From NCBI GenBank assembly GCA_016584305.1, contig JACEEZ010022629.1:95798-159797 (forward strand): DNA of 64,000 nt, read 5' to 3'. The notes under the pieces were generated by a model. That model had not been told where the DNA came from, ran no database searches, and saw only the letters and a list, made by a program, of their open reading frames with translations. The position numbers were made by a program, and so were the translations under genes. Origin of the DNA: Chionoecetes opilio (Eukaryota > Arthropoda > Malacostraca > Decapoda > Majidae). Each line of letters starts with the position of its first letter. The first letter of the stretch is position 1. Of this stretch, positions 10,025 through 21,712 are shown in pieces.

Positions 10025-13000
10025 TCACACCTTGATATACCTATATAGATACATCCGGGCCAGGTCAAGGTTGCCACTGCTTTTATAGATGAGGGACAGG
10101 TTGAAGGCAATTTCCCGGGTCAGGTCGAGGCTTGGCCCTTCCGGCACCTCCCCCACCACAGGACACTCCAGGGCCAGCTTGTAGTAGTGGATGGCCTGCG
10201 GTAACAAGTTGAGCTGGTGGAACGCCCGGCCTAGATTGTACATGGACTCCTGACACTCTCCGCGCATCTCCACGTAGTTGTTGAGGAAAGCACACGCCTG
10301 CACCACCAGGGAGTGTTTCTTGCCGCTGAACTTCTGGCAGGCCATGTGGGTGAAGGTGAGGCCCAGCATGAGGGGGATGAGGGGGTTGCTGGGGTCCTGC
10401 TTGAAGGCTTGCGTGTACTCGGCCAGGGAGTACTTGTAGGTGCCGGCCACGAGACAGTTGTGGCCGTTGAGGATTCCGACGGCCACCAGGTCCGGGTGTT
10501 TGGGGGCCAGGCGCAGCAGGAAGCGGTTGTGGCGGAAGTCGTCGGCCTTGGAGATGATGAGGTTGAGGAGGTTCCAGCAACGGGTGTTCTCGGGATTCTT
10601 GATCACCAACTCACGCATGATGTTGTAAGCAAAATAAAAGCTGTCATTGTAGATGCACGCCATGAGGCACATAAACTCTACCTCACGAGCCCGTTTGCTG
10701 TCCCTCATGAACTCCTTGGAGCCCAAACCACTGAGAGTTATGCGCTCCAGCTCCTCAAACCTGCCAAAAGTAATGAAGAATAGATAATTATGCCTCAAAA
10801 TCAATTTAGTAGCTTATATAAGGCTGAAAATGTTAAGTCTAGGTACAGTAAAGTCCCGCATCCCACAGTTAATCAGTACTTAAATATTACCGTGAGGTGC
10901 AAGATAGTGAACCTTGTATTCAATCAAATTTACATCCAGGATTTTTTTTATTTATTTCTTTTTTACATGTCCTAGTTGCTTGAATGTCCTTTGTTCCTGA
11001 GTGCTGGAAAAACATCATGTAGCAACTTGAGACAACATAAAAGAGGCAACTTGAGACATCATAAAAGAGGCAACTTGAGACTTCATAAAAGAGGCAACTT
11101 GAGACATCATAAAAGAGGCAACTTGAGACAACATAAAAGAGGCAACTTGAGACATCATAAAAGAGGCAACTTGAGACAACATAAAAGAGGCAACTTGAGA
11201 CAACATAAAAGAGGCAACTTGAGACATCATAAAAGAGGCAACTTGAGACAACATAAAAGAGGCAACTTGAGACAACATAAAAGAGGCAACTTGAGACATC
11301 ATAAAAGAGGCAACTTGAGACATCATAAAAGAGGCAACTTGAGACATCATAAAAGAGGCAACTTGAGACAACATAAAAGAGGCAACTTGAGACATCATAA
11401 AAGAGGCAACTTGAGACATCATAAAAGAGGCAACTTGAGACAACATAAAAGAGGCAACTTGAGACATCATAAAAGAGGCAACTTGAGACATCATAAAAGA
11501 GGCAACTTGAGACATCATAAAAGAGGCAACTTGAGACATCATAAAAGAGGCAACTTGAGACATCATAAAAGAGGCAACTTGAGACAACATAAAAGAGGCA
11601 ACTTGAGACATCATAAAAGAGGCAACTTGAGACATCATAAAAGAGGCAACTTGAGACAACATAAAAGAGGGAAAGTATTATGCCTCACCTTTTCTTGTCG
11701 TGCAGGTTGTGACACAGGGTGGAGAAAAGTTCCCACTGGTCGTCTAAGGGAATGTCCGGCCCTGTGAAGGCCGGCCCGTTGTCCTCCACACTCTCGTTCT
11801 TGGAGCGCCGCAGGTCCCTGATGGCCTCATACTTGTTGGACAGCTTTTTGTTACCAATCATGGCTTCGGCTTCATCTCGATTCCTGTGATTTTTGAAAAT
11901 TAAACAGAGCACTGTAATGTTTTCACAGTTAAAATTCTCATTATTAAAATTAATGTTCTTTAAAAACAAACGCTCACGTGACAATGCGACCGTTCATTTG
12001 CATGCTTTGAAACTATCTATGGCCATCCCAACACTTCCCATCCATCCCCTTCCTCCCCTTAGGCCCCTTGTTATACAGCAGCACAGCATAGGGTGGTGGA
12101 TAGCGGTCATCACAACACAGTAAGGTGGAGACAGTGGTCCTCACTAGCCCGCCGGCACCCACCTGATGTGGATAAAGTGGCGGCGGAACAGTAGCTTGGC
12201 CACATTAATGAAGTCATCCATTTGGCCTTGGTCCAGGAGGATTTTGCAGCGCTGATACAGAAGCACAGAATCCAGTGGCTCTGTGTCGCTCTCCTGATTG
12301 AGAACCAGCAGAGCGTCGTCCAGGTGGCCCAGGGACTGCAGGATGGAGGAGAGGGTGAGCCGGGCATCAGCGTGTTGCGGCGCCAGCTTCACCACCTTGC
12401 TGTAAGCCTCGGCCGCCTCCTCCATCTGGTCCATGGCGGCCAGACACTCCCCGTACTGCAGCCACACAGCCGCCACATTGTACTGAGTGGACCTGATGAG
12501 CAGCTGCAGCAGCGGTATTGCTGCCTCATGGTACTCAGCACTCATGTACGCCTCGGCTATGTCTAGGTACAGGTCACCAAACTCCTCCTCACACTCACTG
12601 GGGGAAAAACAAGACCAGGGTTACATTAAGAACATAAGAACATAAGGAAGCTACTAGAGGCCGTGAGACCGACACGTGGTAGTTGGTTAGCTAACACACC
12701 TAATGACATACCTGAAATACAAATTATTAGAGAGAACCTTTCTCAAGATAGTGTTAGCTCTTGAGAGGAAAATACACCAAAGATACCAATCTGAACCCTG
12801 ACCAGCATAAAGATGTCATGCTTAAAGAGACCAAGTCCTGCATGGATCATATTGGCGCCCTCTGGTGGCATAACAAGTAAATGTGAACCAAAAGGTCTTG
12901 GAAATAGGGAAAAACTGGTTCACAAATAGGGTGATAAATGTTTGGAATGGACTCAGTAGACAGGTAGTTAGTACGGAGTCATTAGAGAGCTTTAAAGGGA

Positions 13001-14692
13001 GGCTAGATAAATTCATGGATGGGGATGAAAGGTGGATGTAGGTAGTGTTAAGTAACAGGAACTACCACGTGTAGGTCTCATGGACTCTTGTAGCTTCCTT
13101 ATTTTCTGATGTTCTTATTAGACAGTATAGCTGTGCCCTGCTCACCTCATCAGCAGCTCCACCAGGGGCGCCGCCAGCTTGAAGGCACGCACGTGTATCA
13201 GCGCCACCGTCAGCTTGGAGCGCAGGTCAATGGGCAGGTAGGGCGGCACGTGGCACTCCGTCGCAATGAACAGCAGCTCTTTCAAGTCACAATTAATGAT
13301 CTTCTCCTCTTCAATATCCTGAAGAAAGGAATCAGGAATAAATAAATGTATAAAAAGGAAGGAATAAATTTATCTATCTATCTAAATAGTTTTAAAAAAA
13401 GCCAAAAATTGTCTAAAAAGATTCTAAAAATGTGAAATGATAATAAAAAATTGGAGAATTAGTTGAAATAGTTAAAATAGTAAAAAAAATCATCTAAAAA
13501 TAGTAGAAACATTGTCTAAAAATAGTAAAACAATAATAACAAAAATTGGGAAAATTGTTGAAATACAGTTGAATTTTTTTTTTTTTAAATGTACAGCCTG
13601 ACGGTGTGCTCCCTGGGTGGCTCTTTTAAGTCACAATTACTGATCTTCTGCTCTTCAATATCCTGAAGAGAGAGAGTTACCACCATAACTAAGTCTGCTT
13701 CTAATCCTAGTTAATTAATGCAGGACCAATCAATACAAAAAATGCACACCACCTCATCGAAAATACCCAAAAAAAGACACAATATTTCAAGAGGAATTTT
13801 ATAAACATTATTTATATGCCACCCTTGGTGCTACACGTACTTTTACTATATGTGAACTACACGGTTGCATAGGGCCCCCAAGCTGACATTATTTGCTTCT
13901 TTTTTTTTACAATCTAGTTTCTTTTCCTCTTAAAGTGCACCAGATCGATGCATTTGAATATTAAAGGCGTGCCTCTGGACCACCTTAGAGACCTTGGAAT
14001 ATCCCCACCATAGTTTTACAAAATAGGGCCCTCAAACAGGATTTTGCATAAGGTCCCCAAAAGGCTAGAAATTGCACTCAGTGTGTGTACAGCCTCCCAC
14101 TCCCCTGGTTCCCTCACCGGGTGGCGCAGCTTGACGCCGCCGTGCTGCACCAAGATCTCGATGCAGCGGAAGTGTTCGTGCTGGTGCATCAACACCTCCA
14201 GCATCAGGTTGACGTCCTCCGGGGTGACGTACGACGGGTACTTCTTGAAGGCCGTCTCCATGGCGTCCCGGGCCAGGTGCACGTCCTTGTTCTCATAGTG
14301 GATCTTGGCTATCTCCTTGGCCAGCTTCAGACCATCCTGGGAAGCAAAATTACACCTAAGTCTGTGATTTTACAATTATCTGTGATTCTGTAAGGTAACA
14401 TCATACAAAATACAGACTCTCTCCTTGTCCCTGCATACCAACACCTGAACACACACCTTGCCCTGGTCACTCCTCAGGTACTTCAGCATGTGTGTGTAGC
14501 CCTTGAGAGCCTTGAGCTTCTCGCCGAGCTGCTCCAACAGGTTACAGCGCGCCCAGTGGTAGTCCAGGTTTTGTGGGTTGGCCTTGATGGCGCGACCCCA
14601 ACAGAACACCGCCTGCTGGACATTCTCCTGTAAGGATGTAAACATTAGTAAAACACTTATATACTATGTTAATACAATAGTCATGACATATA

Positions 14693-14728
<36 letters not shown>

Positions 14729-14799
14729 GACTAGTACTATTACTACTACTACTACTACTACTTCTACTGCTACTACTACTTCTACTACTACTACTACTT

Positions 14800-14862
<63 letters not shown>

Positions 14863-14915
14863 TGTACTACTACTACTATGTACTGCTACTACTATGTACT
14901 ACTACTACTACTATG

Positions 14916-14954
<39 letters not shown>

Positions 14955-17403
14955 AACTACTATTACTACTGCCACTACTAATACACACACACACATGAAT
15001 ACAATTAATACAAAGGATATCAACTATTATGGTGCCTAATCTTCAAAGAAAGACTAGAGGAAATGAAACTGCCAACACATGAAAAAAAGAGAGGAAGGGG
15101 AGACTAGTACCTACAGTATATAAATTGATAAATTGGAACATGACAGACAAGACCTGCTACTACAAGGAGACAAAGGGGCTGGATATTTTAGAGTATACAA
15201 GGGAAGATTGATAAATGGAAGATGTTTGAATAACACAACGTACAGGTTGAAGTTCCCAAACTCGGCAACCTCGGGACCAGCGCCGAGCCGAGTAATGGAA
15301 TTTTCCGACTTTTAGAACGTAGATATATTAAGGGGGAAAAAAGCATGAAAATCACTGAAAAACTGAGGTTCCGCCATCCAACTTCTTCAAAAGGTCAATT
15401 TTCTCAGAAATAGTTAACACATTGTTCTTCCTTTTCTTTTCCCTTGCCCCAGTAGGTGTTCCTGGACGTTTGGGAGCCATAATACCAATAACAGACCTGT
15501 AGAAGTACACAAAATAACAGTGTACACAACTCTACAGTCACAACACCACTGAACAATAACAACAAACAAATCGGCGGGAGAAACCAAGCGGCCTGGTGTG
15601 GTGGCACCCAGCGGCCGACCCGGCAACTACGCGCCGGGTTTTGGGTGTTCTGCCGGGTTTTGGAAAATCCGGAACCATAGCAGAGTTTTGGGTGTTGCCG
15701 AGTCTTGGGATGCCGAGTTTGGGAACTTCAACCTGTATTACTAAACGCATGCATCATTTTAAGGAAAAACCTGATAATTCAAGATATGGAGGCAGGACCA
15801 CAGGAATCAAGTTGAGGCCCTGTCTGCTATACCTACCATAGATAACACTAAAGTCGCCAGGATAACGTTTTTTTCTTATTTACAGACGTCTGGTGGCGTT
15901 CATACTTACATTTCTACATCCATGATTTCAGGAGTTAGAAGGGGCTATCTGGAGAGTCTGTGTCATTTTGTGTCTTCATCTGTGTCATAGTATGGCTATA
16001 AATTAACAAATTATCAAAATATCAACCGCGGGTGGCGACGTTAACGACTACACTAGTCTGCTACACCTAGGGGAACACACACACACACACACACACACAC
16101 CTGGTGGAGGGACAGGTCAGCCAGCTTCTCCCACTCCTCGGCGTTGGGGCTGAGGAAGGCAGCAATGAGCAGAAACTGAAGGGATTTCTTTACCATTTTC
16201 TTTTCCTCATAGATCATTCCCAGTGTCTGAAAAATACACAAGCTACTTAGCTTATACTGATATCTCACCTGCTGATGTGCCATACTGACACTCAAGTTAC
16301 AACTGAGTTAGGTTCTGACTGCCCGGGTGTAGGACTATTTTGATGTAAGTCAGAGCTTAACCCTTAGAGAGTACATCACTGAACAAATCTTATTCTTCTT
16401 TTTTTCTCTCTCTCTCCCGAAGGAGGGGAGAAAGTGAGGGTAGATATGGTGAGATAAGTCTCTCCCCTGTTCGCATCAGACATGTTGAATCATGCACAAT
16501 GCAACTTCATCTACATATTCTGCAACAAGTGCAAATAAAAAGTCTACACAAATACAATGCCTGAAGACAGAGTTACCTGGTAAGGCTCCGGCGAGTGTGA
16601 GAACTGACGGATCACCTCCATGCACATCTTGATGGCTTCCTCAAACTCCCCCCGGGCAAAGCGCAGGTTGGCCTCCCCCATCAGGCCCTGCAGCGCCGCC
16701 GGCAGCCGCCGCCGCCGCCGCTTCTCCTTCCCGCCCTTGCGCTTCAACTGGAACCTGGAACCAATTGTCTTCACAGCTCACAGTGGATTACCAAAAACTG
16801 ATATTTGTGTTCAGTGGACTACTAGTTGGTGCAGCTGACGTCAAACCCTAAACTTCCCATCACCAGCCATATTCTAGGTCAAACAAAATTATTTGCAGCC
16901 CGGCAATTTTTCAAAGTCAAGTCAGTAAATATTTTGACCTGACACTGAGCTTTATTGGAGGTTTTTCAGTGTAGATATGTAGCTACTGATACGTCACTTA
17001 GAAGATTAAGAATAGTAATTTGAAAACATTCAGCTGACCTAAACTAGAGGTCACTTCTAGAAAATGGCCCTATTCTAAAAAAATGAAAAAAATATAAATA
17101 TAAATAAATAAAATATAAAGTGACATCAACAGAATAGCGGTTGTAATGCAAAGTGATGAGACCAAACAGAAGAATGAAACACGGATGCTAAGGAGAAATT
17201 GTCCTCACCTCTGTTGTTCACTGAGCTCCTTTTCAAACTCCGCAGCATGATCCTCTACCTCGGGTTCACCACCAGCCCCACCATCGCCTGCTGCTGCTGC
17301 TGCTGCTGCCTCCTCACCACCCGCCAACCCTTCCTCATCACTGTCTGCATCAGCGTCTTCGCCATACAAGGCTGCCACCTGGAAAAACCCTATTCCTGTA
17401 ACA

Positions 17404-17455
<52 letters not shown>

Positions 17456-19352
17456 GACATACACACACACACACACAATTTTGAATCAATGCTATAATAC
17501 ACAAAAAGATAAATACACACACATACGCTCAATGAATGCAGAACATGAAGAAAATAATGGGTGGAGAGAGGAAGAGGAAGAAAAAAAAAAGCTGGAAAAT
17601 TGTCAAAACTCGAAGTACGTAATAGAGAAAAAAGCTCATTTACAATATACAAATTGATAGATGACTCAAAGAACAACTCACCTGGTGATTCAAGAGTTGA
17701 CTTACCACTCTAAACAAGATCAGTAGAAAGGAAGTTTTGTGATTTAAGGTTTGAGTATAACAATTTGGAAAAAAAAAAATGACATGCACAACACTCTGGG
17801 GGGTTACATCTTATCCGTGCAGTACCTCCGAGAAGGACATTCCACCAGTCATGAGGCGTTTGATGAGCTCCTCCTGACTCTTTTTGTCCACGGGTTCGGG
17901 CACGGCCTCCTCCTCCTCCTCCGTCTCATCCCCCATCGCCTCCGTCGTGTTCATGCCCAGGATGCTGTCACCCACCTCCGGCGTCTCAACAAAGGAGATG
18001 GACTGGGAAAAAACGGCAGTGAGAGAGTGGGAGGAGAGGTGGTGGAAAGGTGGAGTGGAAGGAATGGGAAGGAAAGGTGGTGGAGTGGAAGGAATGGGAG
18101 GGAAAGGTGGTGGAGTGGGAGGAATGGTGGTGGAAAGGTGGTGGAGTGGGAGGAAGAGTGGTGGAAAGGTGGTGGAGTGGGAGGAATGGGGAGGAATGGG
18201 GAGGAAAGGTAAACAAGAAAACACACAGGTACTTAGAAAATACACAAGTGACCACCATATTTCAACTATCTAAATCTAAAAAAATACCTAAAATTAGTTA
18301 GTGAAATGTGGACAATTAAATAATCAATACGTTTACAAATTGATAACAAAATATATATCTCATAGTGTAGATGCCTTTGATACCTACATGTGGCAGGCCC
18401 AACACCTCCTCTTCCTCTGAGGCAGCTGACGATGCCCCTTCAGACAGGTCTTGCCCCATGAGGCCAGACATGTCTGTAGAGAGCGGGTCCATCTGAGGCA
18501 GGATTGGTGAGGGATAACAGATGCAAACACACATATGAGAATAATATCAGGTTTTCAATACCTGATTGTTTTCTTCTGTTCTATTCACAACTAGATTATT
18601 GACTGATACATGAGCACACATTGCACATAGCATGGAAAACTGCAGAGTCTATTAACGGTATTTGGAAGTGAGTAATAGAATACAGCTGAAAGTGAATGTC
18701 GCAAAGACCAAAGTGATGTAGTGGAGGAGGGAGGAAGGTATAATGAATATATAGCTGCATGTAAAATAAGAACCGAGTGCTAGAAACTGTTTATCATAAG
18801 ACTGTTAGATCACCCATTTCAACTTGGAAGGAGTTTTACGAGGGAGTACAAAGTGAAATTGGAAAAGAAATACAGATATATAGACAGTTAGGTGGCTGCC
18901 AGGTATTTACGGCACTCAGCCCTCAAGCAGGCAGGGAGGTCAACTCACAGCCAGCAGGTCGGTGTACTCGTTGAGCTGACTGTCCTCCTCATCATTGTCG
19001 TCATCCTCGGTGGGTTCCGCCTCAATCATCTCCACCTCCACATGGTCCATCGCACCCTGCAGGGGGAAGGGGAAAGGAATGGATTGTTACAGCAGGATGG
19101 TTAGATCAAATGAAGGATATGTACTTGATGGAGGAAGGAGATTGAATTACTCAGGAAGACAGGGGGATTTCGTGAGGACGTCCGCAAGACGAAGAGTTCG
19201 TGAGAGGGATGAGGAGGACTTACGGAGAGGATGTCCCTGTAGTGGTGGCTGCCGCTGCCTTCCCCCTGTTCCAACTCCACCTCATTGATCATCTCCACCT
19301 CCAGGTTCTCCATCTTCCCGCCCTCAGAGATCTTGATCGAGGAGTTCATCAT
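10025..19352 (-). CDS. GTF3C3: GTF3C3, TFIIIC 102 kDa TPR subunit
   Basis: A subunit of TFIIIC, which binds the internal promoters of tRNA genes and recruits TFIIIB for RNA polymerase III in the nucleus. Thirteen coding exons on the minus strand: 19352-19224, 19056-18949, 18492-18388, 18002-17826, 17378-17209, 16754-16577, 16226-16101, 14627-14457, 14336-14118, 13318-13146, 12597-12163, 11883-11689 and 10760-10025. All junctions are GT/AG and keep phase, giving 973 aa against about 886 in human. Residues 1-230 are acidic and low in complexity (EEEEEAV, an Ala7 run), followed by a basic KEKRRRRR patch. TPR units run from about 240 to the end, for example LMGEANLRFARGEFEEAI. The C-terminus (ILNGHN, GLTFTHMA, CQES.YNLGRA, AFNLSLIYKSSGN) is the best-conserved family signature. 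Confidence 0.95.
11023..11670 (+). repeat. 24-bp minisatellite, 27 exact-length copies, GTF3C3 intron 12
   Basis: The array is 648 bp, exactly 27 x 24, with no indels. Units are identical except for one codon-sized position that reads CAA (10 units), CAT (16) or CTT (1). Because 24 is a multiple of three, both strands stay open: GNLRHHKR repeats on plus and MMSQVASF repeats on minus. It starts 18 bp inside the intron from the exon 12 donor. Readthrough from exon 12 meets a stop at once, so it is not coding in GTF3C3. Confidence 0.95.
12868..13118 (-). repeat. Dispersed repeat family 1 (LINE or SINE 3' region)
   Basis: About 250 bp shared with 20582-20725, 32291-32500, 59852-59995 and shorter pieces at 9469, 12628, 20225 and 40691; a decayed copy lies at 28325-28510. 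Landmarks are CACGTGGTAGTTCC, CTACATCCACC and GCTTCCTTATTTTC, and copies end in TTCTTATGTTCTT-type tails. It lies in GTF3C3 intron 10. The short simple tail suggests a retrotransposon 3' end, but no coding part is present. Confidence 0.75.
13617..13662 (-). pseudogene. Partial duplicate of GTF3C3 exon 10 with its acceptor
   Basis: Minus-strand sequence here copies the first part of exon 10 (13318-13146) including the splice acceptor: DIEEQKISNCDLKE against DIEEEKIINCDLKE, then it diverges (PPREHT). About 50 bp is shared with roughly five differences. The copy lies about 340 bp upstream of the real exon in transcript order. It has no matching donor and would break TPR continuity, so it is probably a decaying pseudo-exon. 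Confidence 0.75.
13855..14081 (+). mobile_element. hAT-like dispersed element, copy 1
   Basis: About 230 bp shared with 49160-49411 in the same orientation. It starts near GGTTGCATAGGGCCCCC, carries GGACCACCTTAGAG in the middle and ends near CTAGAAATTGCACT. The end of the other copy, read in reverse, starts CAGTGCCGTTTCTAG, resembling hAT-type ends. It is non-coding and lies in GTF3C3 intron 9. The superfamily call is tentative. Confidence 0.55.
14692..14955 (+). repeat. (TAC)n trinucleotide microsatellite
   Basis: About 260 bp of CTA/TAC repeats with occasional TGTACTAC and TTCTAC interruptions, in GTF3C3 intron 7. The poly-Leu open frame across it is an artefact. Confidence 0.95.
15241..15737 (-). 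mobile_element. Internally deleted Tigger element (family C), copy 1
   Basis: The element is bounded by TACAGGTTGAAGTTCCC and GGGAACTTCAACCTGTA, long near-perfect inverted ends containing the CGGCAACCTCGG/CCGAG motif. The interior keeps the start of a transposase reading frame on the minus strand (15480-15352). A second copy lies at 57228-57676. CAG ends flanked by TA fit Tigger/pogo elements. It lies in GTF3C3 intron 7. Confidence 0.85.
15352..15480 (-). pseudogene. Tigger transposase N-terminal fragment
   Basis: A 42-codon frame starts MAPKRPGTPTGA and continues KKRKNNVLTISEKIDLLKKL before a premature stop. The stretch LTISEKIDLLKKLDGG matches the start of the psq/CENP-B-type helix-turn-helix used by Tigger transposases. 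The rest of the enzyme, including any DDE catalytic domain, is absent from the element. Confidence 0.75.
15830..15966 (+). repeat. Fragments of two dispersed repeats
   Basis: 15830-15870 matches the end of the palindromic MITE found at 44476-44736 (ACCATAGATAACACTA, AGTCGCCAGG). 15898-15966 matches the start of the hairpin-rich element at 35829-36000 (TTTCTACATCCATGATTTC, GGGGCTATCTGGAGAGTC). Both are non-coding and lie in GTF3C3 intron 7. Confidence 0.65.
16078..16100 (+). repeat. (CA)n run forming a splice donor on the minus strand
   Basis: Eleven CA pairs directly follow GTF3C3 exon 7 in transcript order. The donor reads CAG|GTGTGTGT, so the 5' splice site is itself the edge of a GT microsatellite. 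Confidence 0.9.
17405..17478 (+). repeat. (CA)n microsatellite, GTF3C3 intron 4
   Basis: A CA run with an AGACAGACAT interruption. On the transcript strand it is a (GT)n tract about 25 nt upstream of the exon 5 acceptor. Confidence 0.95.
18018..18212 (+). repeat. G-rich GGA/GGT minisatellite, GTF3C3 intron 3
   Basis: About 190 bp of irregular repeats built on GTGGTGGAGTGGGAGGAATG and GGAAAGGTGG. It starts about 16 bp upstream of the exon 4 acceptor, so the transcript strand is strongly pyrimidine-rich there. Open frames across it on both strands are artefacts. Confidence 0.9.
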
Positions 19353-19359
19353 TCATCTG

Positions 19360-19699
19360 GAAGTAAGAATAACACACTGGTATGTCAAGCACAGATGACT
19401 GACCTTATTTTTGCATCATGACTCTCACTTGGAAGGTTATAGGTGGAGTTAGATTGAATTCAAAAATATCTTTGGTAAATTTTGACTTTTCAGTATCTCG
19501 CTAATATTTTTGACAAGACTTTTTTTCTGGTAGATTTTGATGTGATATTCAATAATATAGTGTTTTTTATATCCCATTAATGCACACAATAAACCAAATG
19601 AGAGCCATCCAGTTTTCATAATTATAACCACTGTCGTATCCCAAGGCAATAACAACAGGAATAAGGCTGCCGTATCTGTAGCTGCGGCGATAACTGATA
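19360..19699. other. Region upstream of the GTF3C3 start codon
   Basis: The minus strand shows a splice acceptor ending just before 19356 (TTACTTCCAG|ATGAATGATG), so a 5' UTR exon probably lies further right but was not located. The first ATG after the acceptor (19356) opens a 10-codon uORF that overlaps the true start at 19352. The rest of this stretch is AT-rich with no recognised feature. Confidence 0.5.
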
Positions 19700-20037
19700 C
19701 AATCAATCAAACATTGGGGGCATACGCCGGGGGGCGCGTCGCCTCGCCCACCCTACGACGCCACTCCCGGGGGTCACCACGCGCGAGTCCCCATGCAGGC
19801 TCCTTTCCCATACCAAGCAACTCTCGACAAGAAACATCAACTTGCCCCATCCACGAGCCTTGTGAGCCTTGGCCTCCTCCACGCCGGATTGTCTTCTACA
19901 GATACAACCCGATGGGAAGGATCGGTTTCAGGGTAGCGTGCCACATGCCCATATAGCCGAAGTTGGCGCTGATGGACTATGCAGGTAATAGGCCTCGTTT
20001 CAGTCTCACGGTGCAATCGCTCCATCATCCACTCACG
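19700..20037 (-). pseudogene. LINE ORF2 C-terminal fragment
   Basis: Minus-strand frames encode RQLRLYGHVARYPETDPS, then SVEDNPAWRRPR and, after a frameshift, CRELLGMGKEPAWGLARG, PREWRRRVGEATRPPAYAPN and a stop. The RLRLYGHV.R motif followed by a basic tail is characteristic of the end of arthropod non-LTR retrotransposon reverse transcriptases. The reverse transcriptase core is missing and the frame is broken near 19840. Confidence 0.75.
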
Positions 20038-20224
20038 GTGTAATCATGCCAGCGATACCCCATGATTCTGCGAAGACTAGGTTTTTATGGTTTTTATATT
20101 TTGAAATTTTTGAAAATTGGTTATGGATGCTGAAATTCCGGACATTTCGAGAAATTTCAAAATTCCCTCCTGGAAACTGATTTTGACACCTAAATTCCGG
20201 ACATGTCCGGGAAAATCCGGATGT

Positions 20225-20725
20225 ATAGCAACCCTAAGGTCCTACATCCATCTTTCATCCCCATCCATGAAATTGTCTAGTCTCCTTTTAAAGTTCCCTA
20301 TTAGCTCCGCACTAACTACCTCAAATAGTCATAAAATAACTGGAAGCACAGGCACTTGAATGTCTTAGATTTTAGCGAACCTAAGACCCACAGCGCTTGT
20401 CAAGTTGTGTCTAACATATCTTTACCTGTTGCATCAATATGTTCGGTGATGGTGTGTTGCCAGTGCATGATAGGCGTGGGGAAGGCCCTCCTCTCAACAC
20501 ACGCCTTGGGTTTGTTTACAATGGTTTTGGTCTTGGTCGGAGGCGATTGTTTGTTATGATGGTCTTGGTCTTGGTTTCCTTCATAAGAACAGAAGAAAAT
20601 AAGGAAGCTACAAGAGGCCGAGACCTACACGTGGTAGTTCCTGATACTTAACACTACCTACATCCACCTTTCATCCCCATCCTGAATTTATCTAGCCTCC
20701 CTTTAAAGCTCTCTAATGAATGAGA
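20225..20725 (+). repeat. Two partial copies of dispersed repeat family 1
   Basis: 20225-20340 and 20582-20725 both match the family seen at 12868-13118, in opposite orientation to it (CTACATCCA, TTTCATCCCCATCC). The 240 bp between them holds no recognised feature. Confidence 0.7.
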
Positions 20726-20914
20726 GCTAACAGACTTCAAAGACTACTGCACCCTGGTTATCGGTATATTTTAACCAGATGTGGGATAAGGTTGTCGAAT
20801 TATCCAGGGTATCGCTAGGTAGTGCACTAGCTCTGCCGTGGACCCAAAAATAGGCTTTTCATACTTCAAAGCCGTCATTTTATATTTGTTATCTTGCCCA
20901 ACGGGCGAAAGTCA

Positions 20915-21150
20915 TAAGGCGTTTTCTGCGGGGGATTTCGCTTGCAAGCGAAAAAAAATTGATCGCAAGCGGTCACTTTTATAGTGCCGATATATACTTT
21001 ATAGTGCCCAAACAAACATTTCGCTTGCTGCCGCAACAACAAATTCTTGCGGGTCGGGCAATCATCTTCCCTGGATGATTGAACAGCAAGCGAAATTTGA
21101 GCAATCCATTTTTTTTCGCTTGCAAGCGAAATCCCCCGCAGAAAACGCCT
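20915..21150 (+). mobile_element. MITE with 40-bp self-complementary ends, copy 1
   Basis: Ends read AGGCGTTTTCTGCGGGGGAT and the exact reverse complement, each running into the palindrome TTTCGCTTGCAAGCGAAA. A second copy lies at 43695-43945. Copy 1 is flanked by ATA on both sides and copy 2 by TAT on both sides, suggesting a 3-bp target duplication as in PIF/Harbinger elements. There is no transposase. Confidence 0.85.
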
Positions 21151-21532
21151 ATAAGGTGACATTTGGGGGTTAATCTCCAGCGGCACAAACTTTGGTCAAG
21201 AATACTCTACAAAGTCTGTACAGAATATAATCTCTTATTAAAAGAAACTCCAGCACCTGAACATTAGAAGCCTGCAAGAATATACAATCTTCTGCCATCA
21301 CACCTTGGCAAAGTCAGAGGCAATAGCTTGGTGCATGGAAATAAGTAATAAATGTAAGTATGAATAACATACTAGTCCGGCAACCAAACCTGACCTACGG
21401 CTTCTTTTCTGCTGCCACCACGTACACACAGTTCCTGGAGCTACACAACAAAGTCTTCCACTAGACAGGCCAATAACTCAGCTGAAAATAATACATATAA
21501 ATATCACACTGGGATATGCAATGATGACGAGA

Positions 21533-21535
<3 letters not shown>

Positions 21536-21613
<78 letters not shown>

Positions 21614-21712
21614 AGGAGGAGAGAGAAAAAAAAAGAGAGAGAGAGAGGAGAGGAGAGAGAAGGAGGAGAGAGAGGGAGAGAGAGAGAGAGGAAGGGAGGG
21701 GAGGGGGGTCAT
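21536..21712 (+). repeat. (GA)n purine tract
   Basis: About 175 bp of GA dinucleotides with GGAGA interruptions, in the gap between GTF3C3 and NUP50. Charged ORFs here are artefacts. Confidence 0.95.

Noticed and set aside
11015..11767. Open frames on both strands encoding GNLRHHKR and MMSQVASF repeats
   Set aside because: They lie in GTF3C3 intron 12, and readthrough from exon 12 hits a stop at once. The openness follows from a 24-bp unit without stops.
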